A DNA stretch of 64,000 nucleotides. Source: Alnus glutinosa (Eukaryota > Streptophyta > Magnoliopsida > Fagales > Betulaceae). A program made the translations under genes and the position numbers. The stretch lies in assembly GCF_958979055.1 (NCBI RefSeq), contig NC_084887.1:26961544-27025543 (forward strand), written 5' to 3'. Below the pieces are notes generated by a model. The model was not told where the DNA came from. It did no database searches and worked only from the letters and a program-made list of their open reading frames with translations. Below are positions 1-11,378 of the stretch, one piece after another; the stretch's first letter is position 1, and each line of letters opens with the position of its first letter.

Positions 1-40
1 GAAGTGCATGATCTCTCTTTTTCCCAATTTGTTATGTTTT

Positions 41-70
41 CTCCTCCTCCTCCTCCTCCTCCTCCTCCTC
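41..70. repeat. (CTC/TCC)n trinucleotide microsatellite
   Basis: About ten copies of a CTC unit form the polypyrimidine tract directly before the AG acceptor (71-72) of the transporter exon at 73. Length changes here could affect splicing of that exon. Confidence 0.85.
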
Positions 71-72
71 AG

Positions 73-1504
73 GTTCTTGTTGCTGCATTTACAAAGAGAA
101 AGCAAGTCTGCCCTTCAAATACAGGGATGCTTCATGGAAGCCAAAACAACGTGCCAAACCATGGTTTTGCCACGTCGCCTAACATCATCAGTGCTAATAA
201 TCTCCTCCATACCGAAAAGTTTAGGTACGATCCAACATTCTGATATATAGCAGGCCATTGGATTACTTTAATGATTATCCATAAAATTAATTTGGAAAAA
301 CTATACTTATACCAAACTTATACCCTGATTAATTATCTCATCTGGGTATAATTGACAAATGCGATGCATTTGCCGTCCAATTATAACTCTTTAAAGTTTG
401 AGAAGAACATTACAATTGAATTAAGGTAGGGTTTCTCTGAAGATGTCTTGCCCTGCATGAAACAGGGATAAAATTAAGGATTGACATGCTTCAAATTTAA
501 ACAAGCAATTCATGCTTATGATATACAATAATGTTTGTTCATATTAGCATATATGTAAATATGTTATTCTCTAAGATATATAGTTATGAAATTACAGATT
601 CCTTGACAAGGCCTGCATCAAAATTCAAGACAGCAATGGAGCAAGTGAAAGTCCATGGAGACTATGCACCGTGGGGCAAGTGGAGCAAGTGAAGATAATT
701 ATCTCAGTTATTCCCATATTTGCATGCACCATCATCTTCAACACCATTTTAGCACAGCTCCAGACGTTCTCAGTCCAACAAGGAAGCGCAATGAACACCC
801 GGATCACAAGGAGCTTCCACATCCCTCCAGCTTCGCTTCAATCCATCCCTTACATTATGCTTATCTTTGTTGTCCCTCTTTATGAAACTGCTTTTGTACC
901 AATTGCACGAAAATTCACAGGAAGGGACTCAGGAATCTCACCTCTTCAAAGGGTTGGCGTGGGGCTGTTTGTTGCCACCTTCTCTATGGTTTCAGCTGCA
1001 ATGGTTGAGAAAAAGAGAAGAAACACGGCTTTGCATTTGAATGAAACTCTCTCCATCTTTTGGATTGCCCCGCAGTTTCTCATCTTTGGCCTGTCTGAGA
1101 TGTTCACGGCTGTGGGGCTAATAGAGTTTTTCTACAAGCAGTCCGTGGAAGGGATGCAATCCTTTCTTACTGCCATGACTTACTGCTCATACTCTTTTGG
1201 CTTCTATTTGAGCTCCCTCCTTGTTTCCCTAGTCAACAAAATTACCTCAAAATCTTCTGGTGGCTGGCTTAGTCACAATGACCTCAACAAGGATAGGTTG
1301 GATCTTTTTTATTGGGTTTTAGCTGCCCTCAGCATCATCAACTTCTTCACTTACCTTTTCTTGTCTAAATGGTACTTCTATAACCCATTGGTATCACCCT
1401 CTCCACAACCAGATCATCATCAGTCATATGGACAAGAAGACCCAGAAATCCACAGGTTCAACACCTCCAAGCAAGTTGAAGCTGACAATATTATTTTACC
1501 TTGA
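73..1504 (+). CDS. NPF4.3/4.4-like NRT1/PTR-family transporter, 3' part
   Basis: These are the last two coding exons of a proton-coupled NRT1/PTR (NPF) transporter of the plasma or organelle membrane; earlier exons lie left of the window. Exon 73-224 follows a pyrimidine (CTC)n tract ending in AG. Exon 598-1504 restores the frame with an Arg codon split across the intron and ends at TGA. The translation shows the NPF4 signatures AQLQTFSVQQGS, PPASLQSIPY and ISPLQRVGVGLF, followed by the last membrane spans (AMTYCSYSFGFYLSSLLVSL and the FYWVLAALSIINFFTYLFL region). The C-tail of about 40 residues is hydrophilic. Resemblance is strongest to Arabidopsis NPF4.3/NPF4.4, from memory. Where most NPF proteins have a conserved Pro before the tenth-to-eleventh span region (CHL1 Pro492 in EAPERM), this protein reads KQSVEGM, with Val at the Pro position. 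The family's known substrates include nitrate, ABA and other hormones; which applies here cannot be read from sequence. Confidence 0.9.
225..597 (+). other. Intron of NPF4-like gene
   Basis: This 373-bp AT-rich intron has GT at 225-226 and AG at 596-597. Nothing else is recognised in it. Confidence 0.85.
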
Positions 1505-2678
1505 GCCACAGGCCCACAGTAGCTAGTTATCTCTCTGATTAATGATTATTCCTTGACCTAGACCTATCTCGATCTTACGCTTGTGTATGTATCAAATTAA
1601 GTAAATGAAAACCCTAGACCAAGATTAGGCTTAGGTGCCGTAAAAAGCATTTGTGATGTAGTTTTTTCAACGGTTTATATTGACATCCAAGTTTTTCTTG
1701 CGAAAGAGTAAGAGAATGAAATTAATCTGGACCTTTGAAAGAACTATAATACACGTGTTGTAGTTTTTTTATAATACCTAAGCTTACTCCGATCTTCTGT
1801 GATCGATAGTCTTAATTAGACCCACTTTGAAAATAATTAAAGACTTCAAACCAATTACAAACCAAACAGATAATCAAATATGAAAAGTAATAAAACAATT
1901 AACATAGATATTTGGACCCCAAAGAGAAAACCAGTAAGGGGCAACCAAACAACCCAAAAAATCAATTATAATGAAGAAACAACGAAAAACAAGAAGTTCG
2001 TACTCATAACCCTTTACAGAAGTCACTCTCTTAAATTTTAACAAGTGACTCACTTGTTTATTTCTCTCCCAGACTCTTCTAGAAAGTTCTTCTTCTTGAT
2101 CTTCCTTAACTGGAACTCCACTCCAGTTGGCTTCAATGGTTGACGGTTGAATAAACAAACATAAGAAACACTCTAAGAGAAATACATAATTCTGTTTAAA
2201 CCTAAAAACCTTATCTTAGTACAATGAATTCTATATTGGAATTCTTAAACAAAGACTGTTTAGAAACCCTTTTAAATAGGCTTTAAAAACCCTAAAATAA
2301 GTCAGAAATAGATTTTTAGACGGCGGCGTCCGGACAGGCTAACGCATGTCTGGACACAAATTAGAAAGAAAAAAAATTTGTGACACGTGTTCAGACAGGT
2401 AACCCTACAGTCTGGACACATGCATGAAAAACACATCTCGAGAAGTTGTGTCTGCTGGATGTCCAGATACCTTAGAGAACAGGCACTCTGGGGAAGTTGT
2501 GTCAGCTGACCTGTCCGGAAACTATGCAGAACAGGAAGCTCTCTAGAAGTTGTGTTGCTGGCTATCTGGACACCGAAGAAAAATCTTGAATTCTGAATGA
2601 TCTGAAAGCTAATTTCTTCACCAAATCAATAACATTTTTTCACATGAATGTAGCCAATATAAAAAACTTGCACACTTA
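1505..2678. other. Intergenic region after NPF4-like gene, with imperfect tandem repeats
   Basis: No gene is supported here. From about 2325 to 2575 there are several imperfect units of roughly 50 bp that repeat GAAGTTGTGT (near 2444, 2494 and 2546) together with GTCCGGACA or GTCTGGACA-type motifs. The block is more GC-rich than its surroundings and looks repeat-derived. It may be part of a decayed element, but no ends are visible. Confidence 0.5.
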
Positions 2679-3063
2679 GAGCATTACTAGCAGCTTCCTT
2701 ACAAGGGATCTGTTCTCTAAATTTTAAGGAAAATTTTAATAAAGTCAAAAAAATCATCCCACAGCAGCTTCCCTACAATTATCTGTTCCCTATGAAGTGA
2801 ACAGTGCTTCCCAATGCATTGGGAAGCACTGTTCACCTCCCATTCAATTGTTTATTCTAAAAATATAATCTCTCTTTTACTTTATCTCTTTCTTTTCTTA
2901 TTTTTAATTAAAGTAAAAGTAACAAAATAATATTTTAATGATATATGGAAAAATGAAGGGAAGCTGCTGTGGGATGTTTTTTGATAGGGAAGTAAAAAGT
3001 AGTTTTATTCCCTACATTTAAGAAAAATGAAGAGAAGATGAAGGGAAGCTGCTAGGAATGCTC
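2679..3063. mobile_element. Harbinger/Tourist-type MITE with TTA duplication
   Basis: The 385-bp non-autonomous DNA element has inverted ends GAGCATTACTAGCAGCTTCC on the left and the complement of GAGCATTCCTAGCAGCTTCC on the right. It is flanked on both sides by TTA (2676-2678 and 3064-3066), the target duplication of PIF/Harbinger elements. Second-order inverted sequences (GGGAAGCTGCTGTGGGATG against CATCCCACAGCAGCTTCCC) occur inside. It contains a 40-bp perfect palindrome listed separately. There is no coding capacity. Confidence 0.88.
2797..2836. repeat. 40-bp perfect palindrome inside MITE
   Basis: The half-site GTGAACAGTGCTTCCCAATG is followed immediately by its exact reverse complement with no spacer. 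It can form a 20-bp hairpin or cruciform. Confidence 0.92.
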
Positions 3064-3066
3064 TTA

Positions 3067-4617
3067 GTGCATGCACCTTCTAGGTTGATAAATTTGAGAA
3101 ATTTTTGTTCACTTTTTTGAAAATGAATTATACTATTGTCATTCAACTGAGATGGTATAACAGTAAGGACTTGTAAAAAATGAAAAATAAAAAACTTAAT
3201 TTTACTGCCACATTATTAGAGTAGTATGCATATCTGTTTATTTCTCTTTCTAAATAATTGACAGAAAGGCGAAGGGTCCCCATATATAGTTCTTGTGCTG
3301 ATTCAAGGATGTACAGCCTACAGGGAAGTTAGGTCTAGACCAGTACTGAAGCAGAAGATGCAATGCACTCTCCTTAGTCTCCTAGCTAGTTCTCCTCTCT
3401 TTTTCTGCTTAGTGTCTTTCTGTGGGATGTGTCCGGCAGACATCTTCTCATTTTCTTTTCTGTAAAGGAATAATGTAAGTGGCGGGGTCGTGCTTTCTGC
3501 TTTAGTTAGTTCAAAGAAGGGTCTCTTAAAAGCTGATGTGATCTCCTGTGATGTGATTCATGAATATGGAAGATATTTTATTGCCTCTAAGCTTTATACG
3601 ACCACAACAAATGCATATCAAATAAGAAATATTAATAGGAAATTATCATTTCTAGCAAGCTATTGGATCCTTGGGAAAATATTCACACTTTCTTTTTTTT
3701 CTTTTTTCTCTTCTTCTCATTCACTTTATGGACTTCACAAAGAAACATGTCCCCCTACATGTTTTTTTGATGGAGCTGGGCCCTCCTCTGCTATTTCATA
3801 GCGCTATAATATTACTGTCCCACCATGCACCACTGTCTGTGCGAATCTGGTTTCATGATAATCTCTCCATCCTTGTGTTTGCTAAAAGACTCTCATGGTC
3901 CCCAAAAGCAACAGATGTTTCAACAACGTTGGTCCACACAAGTCAATGATCATGTCATGGCTTAATTAGCTTTCAGTTCATAGCTCTAATTATGACTATA
4001 TGGCTTTACCAAAAAATGCTACTAAGCTACTCCCAAACTGGTTATATTTTTTTTATCAAAACCATGATTCCTTACTGGCCTCCATATTTTTCCACCAAAA
4101 AGTACTAGCTTTGGTAATCAATTCAAACCCTAGCCTATAACATATATATCTTAGTGCATAAATTGAAAACTATTTATCTTCGATCGGGCCCCAGCGGCCT
4201 ACAATTCACTACTATGCACACGCACATCAGAATTGCACAGTATTAGAGTATAGTATACACACATTATTACTTGTTTTAGGTGTGAGTTAGACCTTATAAA
4301 TACATAATTTATTTTTTTATATTTTTTTTCATGTGGGTCTCTCTTCTTTCAATATATGCTCTTAATTTAAACCTTCCATTTAACACAAAAGAAAGGTTTG
4401 TGAGCGCATTTGGCCTCGTGATTTTGGGTTAAAGACGCATTTTTAAACAAAACCATAAAAAGTGTTATGTTTGGAGTACTTTTTTAGAAGAAAAAAAAAA
4501 TGTTGGCTTTACAAAAAAAAAAATCACGAATTTGAAAGTAGGATGGAAGGTGTTTTTTAAAATGCATTATTTTAAATGTCAAACCACGATTTTAAAGATC
4601 GAATTACGATTTGGACA
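3067..4617. other. Intergenic AT-rich region
   Basis: I see no supportable gene. Short reading frames at 3490-3950 lack homology signals, splice context or codon bias. The stretch from about 4396 to 4617 contains sequence resembling hAT-type MITE ends (GCATTTGGCCTCGTGATTTTG). It is probably the left part of an element split by the insertion that follows. Confidence 0.5.
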
Positions 4618-4826
4618 GAAATTTCCTACAAACTGGTTTGTAGAAAATTTTATACAACCTACATATAAGAGTAACATGTGTCATTTAAACATGTGAGAAG
4701 CACATGTTTTTTTATTAATGCTGTTAAAACATGTGACAAGCACGTGTTATTAAGCACATGTTTAAAGCATGTGATAAGCACATGCTATTAAAATAACATG
4801 TGCTTGTCACATGTCAAGGGACACAT

Positions 4827-6065
4827 CAGGGATGTAAATAAACCAGTCCGTTTGACAACTCGCTCGGTTTAGTCCGATCCGAACTCGAGTTCGATACTAT
4901 AGAAACTCGATCGTTACTGTAAAAACCCGCTCGATTAGTAAGTAATACATACCCGACTCGTTCGACAAAACTCGATAGGGGCTCGCGAGTTCAGCTCGTT
5001 TAAAGCTCGACCGGATCGTTCGCCTGGTTCGTTAGTTCAACTCGTTAGTTCGTACATATCTTACATATATATTAGTAAATAGTAAATATAGTATAATATA
5101 TATAGTATTACATAATAATTATAATACTTTGATAACAATATTTAGTATGTTAAATTAACATATTAAGTTATTAATAGTTAGTATATAACAATATTAAATA
5201 GTTAGCATATATATATATATATATATATAAACACATATATCACATCACACATGGTTAACAATAGTTATATATTATACTTATATTTTAGTTACTTAGTTAT
5301 ATAGAATATATTAGACTTACTATTTGTTCATGTTATACATATACCATAGTTTATACTCTCTACTTATATATAATAACATATTGTTAATTTGTTACTTATA
5401 AACTATAGTTATGTACTATATTTTATAATATACCTTATATAGTTACATATTATATATTTTTGTTATTAATAAATGCATAGAGGTTATTCATAAACTTGGG
5501 CTTGAATTCTGCTTTGATTACTCATTGAAAAATTTAATAGTCTACATCGAGCTCTAATTGAGCCGAGCTTGTCCAGTAACCCGGCTCGGCTCGAATGTTA
5601 TTTTCAACGAACTCGAGCTTGAGCTCGAGTTCGCCGGAGTTTTAAACGAGCCGAGCTTGAACATGCAATTTATAGCTCCATTTGTTAATTTGTTACTTAT
5701 AAACTATAGTTATGTACTATATTTTATAATATACCTTATATAGTTACATATTATATATTTTTGTTATTAATAAATGCATAGAGGTTATTCATAAACTTGG
5801 ACTTGAATTCTACTTTGATTACTCATTGAAAAATTTAATAGTCTACATCGAGCTCTAATTGAGCCAAGCTTGTCCAGTAACCCGGCTCGGCTCGAATGTT
5901 ATTTTCAACGAACTCGAGCTTGAGCTCGAGTTCGCTGAAGTTTTAAACGAGCCGAGCTTGAACATGCAATTTATAGCTCGGCTTGAATTCAAACTCGACT
6001 ATTTAGGCTCGACTCATAAATGAGCCAGTCTTGAAATCTTCAAACTCGGCTCGATTACATCCCTT
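4827..6065. mobile_element. Nested hAT-like non-autonomous element
   Basis: An insertion of about 1.24 kb lies inside the element at 4618-6130. Ends are CAGGGATGTAA and TTACATCCCTT. An imperfect target repeat contains ACACAT on both sides (4821-4826 and 6067-6072). The body is rich in GAGCTCG and GAGCCGAGC motifs and in AT repeats, like the better-bounded hAT-like element at 55232-55870. It includes a 301-bp tandem duplication. Confidence 0.7.
5381..5976. repeat. 301-bp tandem duplication
   Basis: Two head-to-tail copies lie at 5381-5681 and 5682-about 5976. They differ at only a handful of positions (for example CTTGGGCTTG against CTTGGACTTG, and GCCGAGCTTG against GCCAAGCTTG), which suggests a recent duplication inside the nested element. 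Confidence 0.9.
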
Positions 6066-6130
6066 CACACATGTCAATCTTATATGTAGGTTGTATAAAA
6101 TTTCCTACAAACCGATTTGTAAGAAATTTC

Positions 6131-6485
6131 AGTCCTTGCAATTTTATTTTAACACTTAACTGCATTTTTTTAAAATCTTGTTTTCGTTAACTATGTTTTG
6201 AAATTTCTATTTTTTTGAACCGCATTTTTATGTGGAAATATAAAAGGATTAAAATAGGGAAGGAGGTAGAAGAAGTCTTCCTCCTGGTTCTTCAAAGGGA
6301 AATAGATCTTGGTGAACGTAGGAATATATATATATAAATCCCCTTTTGGGAGGTTAATAATTCTTTGTTTTAATACAAACATGATGATAATTGATAGAGG
6401 TTGAATTAAAAAGTCCATTATCGTATCTTGCTACATGTGAAATCTAAAGGATCCTTGTCTTTTGGAAAAAGAGTAATATCTCTTA
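6131..6485. other. Intergenic, no gene seen
   Basis: AT-rich DNA. The first 100 bp may be the right half of an old element interrupted at 4618. No coding signal is seen. Confidence 0.5.
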
Positions 6486-6665
6486 TGGTCCGTTTGGGTG
6501 TTGAATACGAATACTATTCGAATATATTGCGCGAATTACGAGGTTTGACTTTGTGAGATAAAATTTGAAAAAATTTAAAAAAGTTAAATAAAATATGATT
6601 TATTTTTGAAAAAAGTTGAATATTATTCAACTTTATTCAACTTTTTATACGAAACAAACACACCA
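6486..6665. mobile_element. Short Harbinger-like MITE with TTA duplication
   Basis: The 180-bp element has ends TGGTCCGTTTGGGTG and the complement of TGGTGTGTTTGTTTC, flanked by TTA at 6483-6485 and 6666-6668. It has no coding capacity. Confidence 0.65.
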
Positions 6666-7089
6666 TTATATTAACATATAAAGGTTTGCAGCTTATTAAT
6701 TAATAGCATTATAGGAAAAGCTTAAAAACTTTTGAGGGGCCACGTGTCTTAATTAAAGCCATTGATGTTGGTGTTGTAGATGGGCTGAGAGAGGCGCGCG
6801 CCCTTGCCCCTTGTATTGATGGAACTACACCAGAATATGCTTGGGCCTCAAAATCCATCGGCCCACATAGCTGGCAAAGGTCCATTTGATTTTACCGAAG
6901 CTCTTTCCAAGCCACTCTGGCACCTACAAGCCCACTTCCTAACACAAGTAAAGGCTTCTCTCAATTCAAAACTTTTTGGTAGAGCCATTAGTAACCGGCT
7001 ACCGCTCACGTGTACATGATGAACACCGAGAGCAAATGAGGTGTCAACTAGATACGTGTCCTTGCATGATGAATTATAAAAGGAATAAT

Positions 7090-7510
7090 TATATCATTGG
7101 TCACTGAAATTTATCTAAATTACAAATCACTCCCTGTAGTACAAAAAGTTTATGAAGGGTCCTTGTGGCAAACTATAATTATGAATCACTTACTGAACTC
7201 GTTTTCCGTCTACCAAGTTAACAAATTTTGTTAGTTTGCTACATCATACCCAATAAGAATCGACACCCTCAAAGAGGTGGCTGCCCAACCTTTCATTATT
7301 TTTTATTTTTTAAAATAATAAAAAATAATTTTTAAGTTTTATTTATATATTATTGTAATAGAGGCGTATCGATTTTCTATTGGATATGACGTGGCAAACT
7401 AACAGAGTCAGTTAACTTCGTGAAAGAAAAACGGGTTCAGTAAGTGATTCGTAATTATAGTTTACCACAAAATTTTTTAATGAACTTTTAATACCACAAT
7501 AAATAATGTA
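7090..7510. mobile_element. Fold-back TIR element
   Basis: Long inverted arms face each other: ACTATAATTATGAATCACTT near 7172 against its near-complement near 7450 (AAGTGATTCGTAATTATAGT). The arms extend about 100 bp on each side. A GGTGGCTGCCCA core is shared with the larger elements at 32711 and 41110-41660. Exact ends are uncertain. Confidence 0.65.
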
Positions 7511-8035
7511 TAATTTATACCAACTCTAAATATCGGTAGTTCAATTATCTCTATATAAATAATTATTAATCCTTTAATTAGTAAAGATTTTAGTTAGAGA
7601 AACTTGTTAGAAAGAGATGTAGAGCAAATTAGAAAAGGATGTAGGCTGCAGCCGTAGGTGCGTCAAGAGCGTGGCTATATATTTGTGCCTTCTGGACTCC
7701 GAAAAGAGTCAACACGGTCCGAATGTAAGCATAGACTTGCATGCCATAAAAGGCTAATAACGCCATATACAGCTGGTTTGACGCGTTTCATCAATCATGA
7801 TGATGTATGCGCTATTTTGTCAGGATGAACCTATCCCTCCAAATTACTACAGTGTCCTTTCCATTTTCTACGTCTTCTATCTTCTTCTTTTTTCCTCTAT
7901 TTATATTCCAATTCCACCAAATACAAATAAAACAATACTTTACTAATATCCAATGTCCTCCTAAATATTCCACCATTTCACTGTAGCCTGCCCAGCAGCC
8001 ACACTCATTTTCAAAAACCGAAACAAAATGCCTTT
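7511..8035. other. Intergenic, no gene seen
   Basis: No coding sequence, element end or RNA gene could be supported. The minus-strand frame at 7812-8051 has no recognisable features. Confidence 0.45.
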
Positions 8036-8051
8036 CCATTTGATAATTCAT

Positions 8052-8831
8052 TTTTTTTTTTTTTTTTTTTTAAGGAAAGTTAGCCTTTCATTAAGCATTC
8101 AACAACAATTACATATCACCATCAACACCTTTAAGGTGTGAATCCAACACTGAGCCAAGCTCAGATTAAACAAACACAAGAAAAACGCCCAAAACGAAAC
8201 TGCATCCAGAAGAAGACCGCCTCCTAAACACCCGAACAAACATCAACTATCAAAAGTCGCCAGAAACCATCGAGCCACGGCAAAAGGAAACGGAGAGTAG
8301 CTCTCACGCGCGACTCAGAACGCCAAAGAAACCTGGCACGTGAGAGCTACGCACCGCACACAGACCATCTTTCCGGCAGACAAAACCAGCAGTAAGACCA
8401 GACGACCCCGACGACTGAAGATGAGGGGCGCGTGCCAATTCGAGGGCAGCAAAATAAACAGATCTGGCCTCGCGACATGCTTAAGACGTTGAGGAGCGGC
8501 CCCGCTACCACCGACGGCACTAGAAGATCTCCACTCCTCCTTCAACAGCTCCCTGAGCGTTTCCCTATCAACAACAACGAAAACCAAACAAAGCCAAACC
8601 TTCAAAGTCCAAAAGGACCTAAAAGGGGCGCAACCACCACCGGATCTAAACCGTGGGGACAAAAACACCACACAACCCTAACGGTTGGAGGACTTCTAGC
8701 CTCCACTGGAAAGCCAGGGAGGAAACAAAAACCCCTTAGCCCAACAAGGCTAAGAGGAAGACAACAGGAGCCGGGAGAGAGGCATGAAGCCTCCCCCCGG
8801 CGAGAAAAAACCAACAACAGAGAAGACTTTC
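8052..8831 (-). mobile_element. Non-autonomous poly(A) retroposon, copy 1
   Basis: The 780-bp insertion on the minus strand ends in an A-tail, seen as poly-T at 8052-8071. It is bounded by an exact 16-bp target duplication CCATTTGATAATTCAT (8036-8051 and 8832-8847). These are hallmarks of L1-type target-primed insertion. The body is GC-rich compared with its surroundings, carries no reverse transcriptase, and its open frames are not conserved with copy 2. On the sense strand it contains TTTGTTTCCTCCCTGGCTTT near the 5' end, closely matching the copy at 18175-19078. It is too long for a typical tRNA-derived SINE, so a LINE-dependent non-autonomous retroposon is the best reading. Confidence 0.8.
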
Positions 8832-8851
8832 CCATTTGATAATTCATGAGT

Positions 8852-9961
8852 AAACTGCTAAGTTTTTATACGATCTGTTAATTTGATACAAATTCAATAC
8901 GATATTAAAATGTTAGGGTTGAAAATTTTAACAAGTTTAATTAAATGGGTTGGCTTAGTCGACACGATCTAAACCCAAGACACGCTATAATAACTGATAA
9001 TATTTGACATGATCCACGAACTCGATATGAATTCAATACAAAATTAAAAAATTATAATTGAGGTGAATCCAATACAAAATTAGAAATTTATAATTGAGGT
9101 GCTTGACCCGTTTAATTATATGTTTTATAACTACATAGGATTTTTTTTATTATTAAAAAAAATAATAATGAAAAAAAGGAAGAAAAAAATCAACGATGAG
9201 ATATGGTTTTTTATATTAAAGTTTCCTAGTATTTCTAAAAATGTTGTATGTTAATATGTGCTGGGATAATATTTTGTGTTTTTAATTTGAAATTCTTTTT
9301 AATGTGATATAAACGTAAAAATTATTTTTCTTTTTGAGTTGTTTGTTAATATTTTGTTTTGAAAAGAAAAATTAGAATTAGAATTTTTAACAAATAGAGC
9401 TTTTATTTATTTTTGATTTTGGAGTCAACTATAATTGAACACATGAGGAAAGTTGATTTCCCTAAAATCAGTGAATACACTGATGAATTACACTAAAAAA
9501 TATTATGTCAATTAAAAGAAAACGAAAAAAAAATAAAAATTAACACTAAAAAATTGATCCTTTGGTAATCTGTGATAAATGATAATATTAACATAAAAAA
9601 AATAAATAAATAAAAAAAGAAAAGAAAGGGTGGTGTTTATGTTTATCCTTTATTAAAAGAAGAAGAAAAAAACAATGGGTGGGTCATTATTGTCATTAAG
9701 AGCATGTAGCCGATGGAACGTCAGAGTGTACTTTTCCAATGTCCTTTTCAAATCCAGAATCCCCCGTTCTCACCCAAATTATGCCAGCTATTCTCAATTT
9801 CTCACTTCACATTTCCCAACCAAACTTCTTAACCCCACCCTCTTTTCCACTCTCCCCTATCATCCTCCAAACTCCCTACGGCTCTACTACATAAACCCTC
9901 CCCTCCCCCACGGTTCACACAGAAACTCACATCACGCTCCTTCACGCATTCTATCAAACAT
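8852..9961. other. Intergenic and promoter region of DREB/ERF gene
   Basis: AT-rich to about 9660, then CT-rich leader-like sequence before the ATG at 9962. No TATA box stands out with certainty; CTACATAAACCC at 9887-9898 is a candidate. Nothing else is recognised. Confidence 0.4.
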
Positions 9962-10606
9962 ATGACCTGCACACGCATTCACACGCCCGTCATTGAAGAG
10001 GAAACAGAACCAGAACCCACTGAATTCAAAAAACCGACCAGCCGCTTTGAATCCGAATCGTCGTCCAAACTGGGTTCCAAGAACAAGAAGCGAGCTTGTC
10101 AGAGCGAACCGGACACCCAGTTTCGAGGGGTCCGAAAGAGGAGCTGGGGCCGGTATGTCTCGGAGATACGGTTGCCCGGTTCAAAGACCCGTGTGTGGTT
10201 AGGGTCATTCGGGTCGGCCGAGATGGCAGCTCGGGCTCACGACTCGGCCGCCTTGTTCTTGAAGGGAAACTCGGCGTGCCTCAACTTCCCCGAGTTGGCT
10301 GAGTCGCTGCCTCGGCCCGAGTCGTGTTCCAGGAGAGATATACAATCGGCGGCTTCTAAAGCCGCCCTTCTTGAGCTTGCGGATAATCGTTCCGGGTTAG
10401 GCACAGCTGGGCAATGTGTTGAACCGGACTTTTGGTGCGTGTTCGATGATGATTTTGGTACTGATTTGGGCAGCATCACGTCGTTTGAAGAAGCGAAAGA
10501 AGCTCCCCTACCGAGTCCGCTGAGGTTTGAAGACTCAACAACTGAAGAGTTTGGTCAGCTGCTGGACGATGATGAGTTTTTTTTGGCATCCTGTTTCCAT
10601 ATGTAA
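9962..10606 (+). CDS. DREB/ERF-family AP2-domain transcription factor
   Basis: A single-exon gene of 214 residues. One AP2/ERF DNA-binding domain spans residues 54-110, from [20 protein letters not shown] to [12 protein letters not shown], with the WLGSF strand and the [14 protein letters not shown] helix. Val is at the DREB position 14 (YVSEIR) and Leu replaces the usual Glu at position 19, which points to the DREB side of the family rather than the ERF side. A basic stretch KNKKRA (residues 40-45) before the domain is a likely nuclear signal. The C-terminal 60 residues are acidic ([15 protein letters not shown]), as expected of an activation region. The start is the first ATG after a CT-rich leader. 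It is intact, intron-free and flanked by transposon-rich DNA. The stress or developmental process it controls cannot be read from sequence. Confidence 0.93.
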   Translation: MTCTRIHTPVIEEETEPEPTEFKKPTSRFESESSSKLGSKNKKRACQSEPDTQFRGVRKRSWGRYVSEIRLPGSKTRVWLGSFGSAEMAARAHDSAALFLKGNSACLNFPELAESLPRPESCSRRDIQSAASKAALLELADNRSGLGTAGQCVEPDFWCVFDDDFGTDLGSITSFEEAKEAPLPSPLRFEDSTTEEFGQLLDDDEFFLASCFHM

Positions 10607-11378
10607 ATAAAAAAAATAAAAAAAAAATATAAAAAAATTGTATATGTAGACTATGTAGTTATTATATATTGAGAAACTCCTAATTAGAAGTTGGAAATTT
10701 TTATATATATTTGTTTGTGATATGATTTCTCAAGGGAAAGAGTATATGATGGCCCAAAGCCATGCGGTATATAATGACTCTTGGCTCGTACAATGAGTTT
10801 TTCCTTAATTTCTTATAATATATTGAATTTTAAAGGTAGAGGCAAAAGGCTTTCACTCATGTAAGCTTTCAAAGGCTCTCCATGGACTCCGTGAATTTAT
10901 GTAATCTTTCATACAAGTTTTATGAGGGAGGATAAACAGAAATTTTTGTTTTAAGGTTACCGGCAAAAAGCTTTCACTGACGCCATTTAAGCCTAACATG
11001 AGAACGTAGAATAAAAGAGGAATTTAGTTTTTAAAAAGAGAAATAACTTTTAGAAGCTTCGGTGTAAACACATTGGGTATGTTTTGGTAACGGACCACAA
11101 ATTTTTTTTTTCTTATTTTCACTTCTCTAAAAACCAATTAACTTCAACAAAATATTTTAATATTTTTTTTTACTTTTTATATTACATAAATAATTTTTTA
11201 TTGCTATTTAAATAAAAAAAAAAATCTACCACAATACAAAATTTTTTCACTTTTTATAAAAATTCTTTCTATTTTATATCGTAACAATCACTTTTTATAA
11301 TTATTAAAAAATAAATAAATAAATAAACCTAACAATCTTTTAGCATTCCGGAACACTTTGCTTTGCGCGTTTGAACAG
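10607..11378. other. Intergenic, no gene seen
   Basis: AT-rich 3' flank of the DREB/ERF gene. A phrase of about 25 bp, GGCAAAA(G/A)GCTTTCACT, occurs at about 10843 and 10962, possibly an old duplication. The duplicated UGT segment starts near 11379. Confidence 0.5.

Larger units (their letters stand above)
4618..6130. mobile_element. TIR element (MITE) split by a second element
   Basis: The outer element has about 60-bp inverted ends: GAAATTTCCTACAAACTGGT on the left, with a near-identical inverse at 6064-6130. Subterminal repeats of ACATGTGACAAGCACATG type follow. Without the insert it is about 280 bp. The target duplication is not clear, so superfamily is uncertain (Mutator-like or hAT-like). 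Confidence 0.75.

Noticed and set aside
671-700. A separate short transporter gene starting at the Met near 671
   Set aside because: The frame continues upstream through a splice acceptor at 596-597 into a matching exon at 73-224.
3490-3949. Two overlapping frames of about 100 codons
   Set aside because: No homology, no promoter or splice context, and T-rich composition; chance frames are likely.
8315-8847. Frames of 80-135 residues on both strands
   Set aside because: They lie inside a poly(A) retroposon, and the other copy of the family does not conserve them.
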